The notes under the pieces: model-generated
The model's database searches: none
What the model saw: the letters and a program-made list of their open reading frames with translations, nothing else
Told to the model about the DNA's origin: nothing
Program-made: the position numbers and the translations under genes
Part shown: positions 62,768-64,000 of the stretch, one piece after another
How the letters are laid out: each line of letters begins with the position of its first letter
How positions within the stretch are numbered: the stretch's first letter is position 1
Source of the DNA: Hyphomicrobiales bacterium
GTDB lineage: Bacteria; Pseudomonadota; Alphaproteobacteria; Rhizobiales; Rhizobiaceae
Reading direction: 5' to 3'
Assembly: GCA_900472625.1 (NCBI GenBank)
Contig: UCIT01000007.1
Span: 186,001-250,000, forward strand
DNA: 64,000 bases

Positions 62768-63118
62768 GTGAAGAGCAAGATCAAGAACGCTGATGACGAC
62801 TTCGGCCTGGACGACGACCGTCCTTCCCGCAAGCCTCGCAGCAAACCGAAGAGACGAAACGAGTATCTTGGCAAGCTTCACGAGCTGCTGACCAAGGGTT
62901 TGCCGGATTTCGTCGACGACGCCGGCATCCTCGATACCAAGAAGGTCGCCGATCTGCTCGGCATCAGCTTTCAGGCGCTCTATAAGTGGTTCGAACGCGA
63001 TCAGATCCCTGCCAAGCGCATTGCTGTCATCGTCACGCTGTCGAAAAAGCAGAAAAAGAAGGGCGAATCGTTCTCCCCTCTCGTGCGCGATGACTTCTGG
63101 GAGTTCCTGTCTCAATAA
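62768..63118 (+). CDS. Cro-like HTH protein of the prophage
   Basis: A 116-residue protein with a basic N-terminus that carries the acidic patch NADDDFGLDDD, then a helix-turn-helix (LDTKKVADLLGISFQALYKW) and a C-terminal helix. A GTG at 62768 with a GGAGAG site eight bases upstream is chosen; an upstream in-frame ATG at 62726 lacks one. It is divergent from the 62607 gene across operator-like site 6, so it may bind there as a Cro-like regulator, competing with the repressor. Confidence 0.75.
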   Translation: MKSKIKNADDDFGLDDDRPSRKPRSKPKRRNEYLGKLHELLTKGLPDFVDDAGILDTKKVADLLGISFQALYKWFERDQIPAKRIAVIVTLSKKQKKKGESFSPLVRDDFWEFLSQ

Positions 63119-63165
63119 CCGCCTGATTACGCTGAACACCCTGATTTAGAGGCGGTAAACGCAGA

Positions 63166-64000
63166 TGAATTCTCTGATCGAGCGCCTGGCGAAAGCCGGT
63201 TTCGCTCTCCATTGGCTGCACCCCAAATCAAAGAGGCCGATCGGCAACGATTGGGCCGGGAAACCGGTCGCATCGCCCGCAGACCTCAAGCGAACCTACC
63301 GTGACGGCAACAACGTGGGTGTCCGCCTCGGGAAATGGTCTGTAGTCGCCAATCTGTTCCTTCACATCATCGATTTTGACATCCGCAAACCTGACAAGGT
63401 CGACGAGGCTCGCGAGATGTTGCTCGCTCTGATGCCCGGCCTTGATCTCGATAGCTGCCCGACCGTGATTTCCGGCTCCGGTGGTGAGAGCCGTCACTTC
63501 TATCTCCTTACCGACGTGGCATTTCCCTCGAAAAAGTTCGCGCACAGCGAAGGTTTCGAGATGGTCTGGGATGAGAGCAAGCAACGCGACGTAAAGAAGT
63601 GGGACTGGGAGCTGCATCTGCTCGGTACCGGCTCACAAGCCGCCATCCCCCCGTCCATCCACCCCGATACCGGGAAGCCATACCGCTGGATCAGAGAGTT
63701 CGATTTCGACCTGCTCGATATGGGCATTGGGCCGATTTACGATTCGTTCGAGGTCACCGCCATTGCGTCCGATCGCGACGACTCGAGCGAGCCAAACACG
63801 GAGCGCCAGCAGCCGCTCGGTCTGTCGGAAGACGAGATCATAGCAATCCTGGACGATCTGCCACCCGAGGAGTGGTTTGAGGACCGTGACCAGTGGATGC
63901 GCGTCGGAATGGGACTAAGCCATGAGACTAATGGCTCCGATTGGGGCTATGACATCTGGTGCAGATACTCGAAATCCAGTGAGAAGTATGACGAGCAGGA
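63166..64000 (+). CDS. Phage primase-polymerase, N-terminal part
   Basis: The first 278 codons of a bifunctional DNA primase/polymerase, open at the window end. The PrimPol catalytic Asp pair is in HIIDFDIRK, the phosphate-contacting histidine in GSGGESRHFYL, and WELHLLGTGSQAAIPPSIHP is the downstream conserved block. A PriCT-2-like domain starts near 210 (LSEDEIIAILDDLPPEEWFE). It would synthesise primers for the family B polymerase on the other strand. The start at 63166 lies 47 bases after the HTH stop. Confidence 0.87.

Larger units (their letters stand above)
51951..64000. mobile_element. Prophage (left part; right end outside window)
   Basis: This region has phage early and replication genes from 52089 onward, tight 1-4 base gene overlaps on the minus strand, and noticeably lower GC than the host flank. 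It begins at a tRNA-Gly 3' fragment at 51951-51967. No integrase, capsid, tail or lysis genes are visible, so the larger part probably lies to the right. It could be an intact prophage, a remnant or an integrated plasmid-like phage. Confidence 0.8.

Overview
The window looks like chromosome from an alphaproteobacterium of the Rhizobiaceae (Rhizobium/Ensifer/Agrobacterium group). The evidence is high-GC coding on both strands, a PodJ-type polar growth protein with SEL1 repeats and a peptidoglycan-binding tail, a BA14K-family protein, an Alph_Pro_TM (TIGR02186) protein, and two copies of a RIME-like intergenic palindromic mosaic. The genus is an inference from gene content; no rRNA or other marker is present.

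Host part (1 to about 51.9 kb). From left to right: a truncated galE; an HD hydrolase, an aminotransferase and mscL; a hybrid sensor kinase with an SLC5-like transporter domain; a divergent TetR/MFS pair with a clear candidate operator; cspA; a fatty-acid beta-oxidation operon (acyl-CoA dehydrogenase, thiolase, small membrane protein, FadB-type enzyme) with a perfect palindrome in its promoter; a three-gene two-component cluster; a divergent Lrp/PLP-lyase pair; an SDR; podJ; a TerC-family membrane protein; a TSUP exporter with its Alph_Pro_TM partner; two solitary periplasmic binding proteins; the ligase-associated Lhr-type helicase and the nuclease PdeM; YitT, MATE, pyrD and DUF952; an S24/HTH regulator next to a degenerate nuclease-like protein; a GT2 glycosyltransferase; a chemotaxis receptor; and BA14K and PilZ proteins.

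Prophage part (about 51.95 kb to the window end, open on the right). A 17-base match to the 3' end of a glycine tRNA gene at 51951-51967 looks like the left attachment site. To its right lies a phage early/replication region, mostly on the minus strand: a repressor with an HTH and a PD-(D/E)XK-like domain, an SNF2 helicase, a VRR-NUC nuclease, a cytosine-5 DNA methyltransferase that overlaps a second long reading frame, a family B DNA polymerase, a PAPS-reductase-like protein, a DEDD exonuclease, an Enc34-type ssDNA-binding protein, a DUF2800 Cas4-like nuclease and an unknown acidic-tailed protein. On the plus strand are a Cro-like HTH protein and a primase-polymerase that runs off the edge. 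No integrase, structural or lysis gene is visible here.

The most interesting signals are in the prophage. A repeated inverted motif (TTCAAC-N5-GTTGAA) lies just upstream of six start codons, including the repressor's own. Several replication proteins share an acidic Asp-rich Gly-Leu/Val tail. A potential three-way-junction RNA leader precedes the DUF2800 gene. The methyltransferase locus appears able to encode two proteins in overlapping frames. All functional links are read from sequence and need the tests listed.
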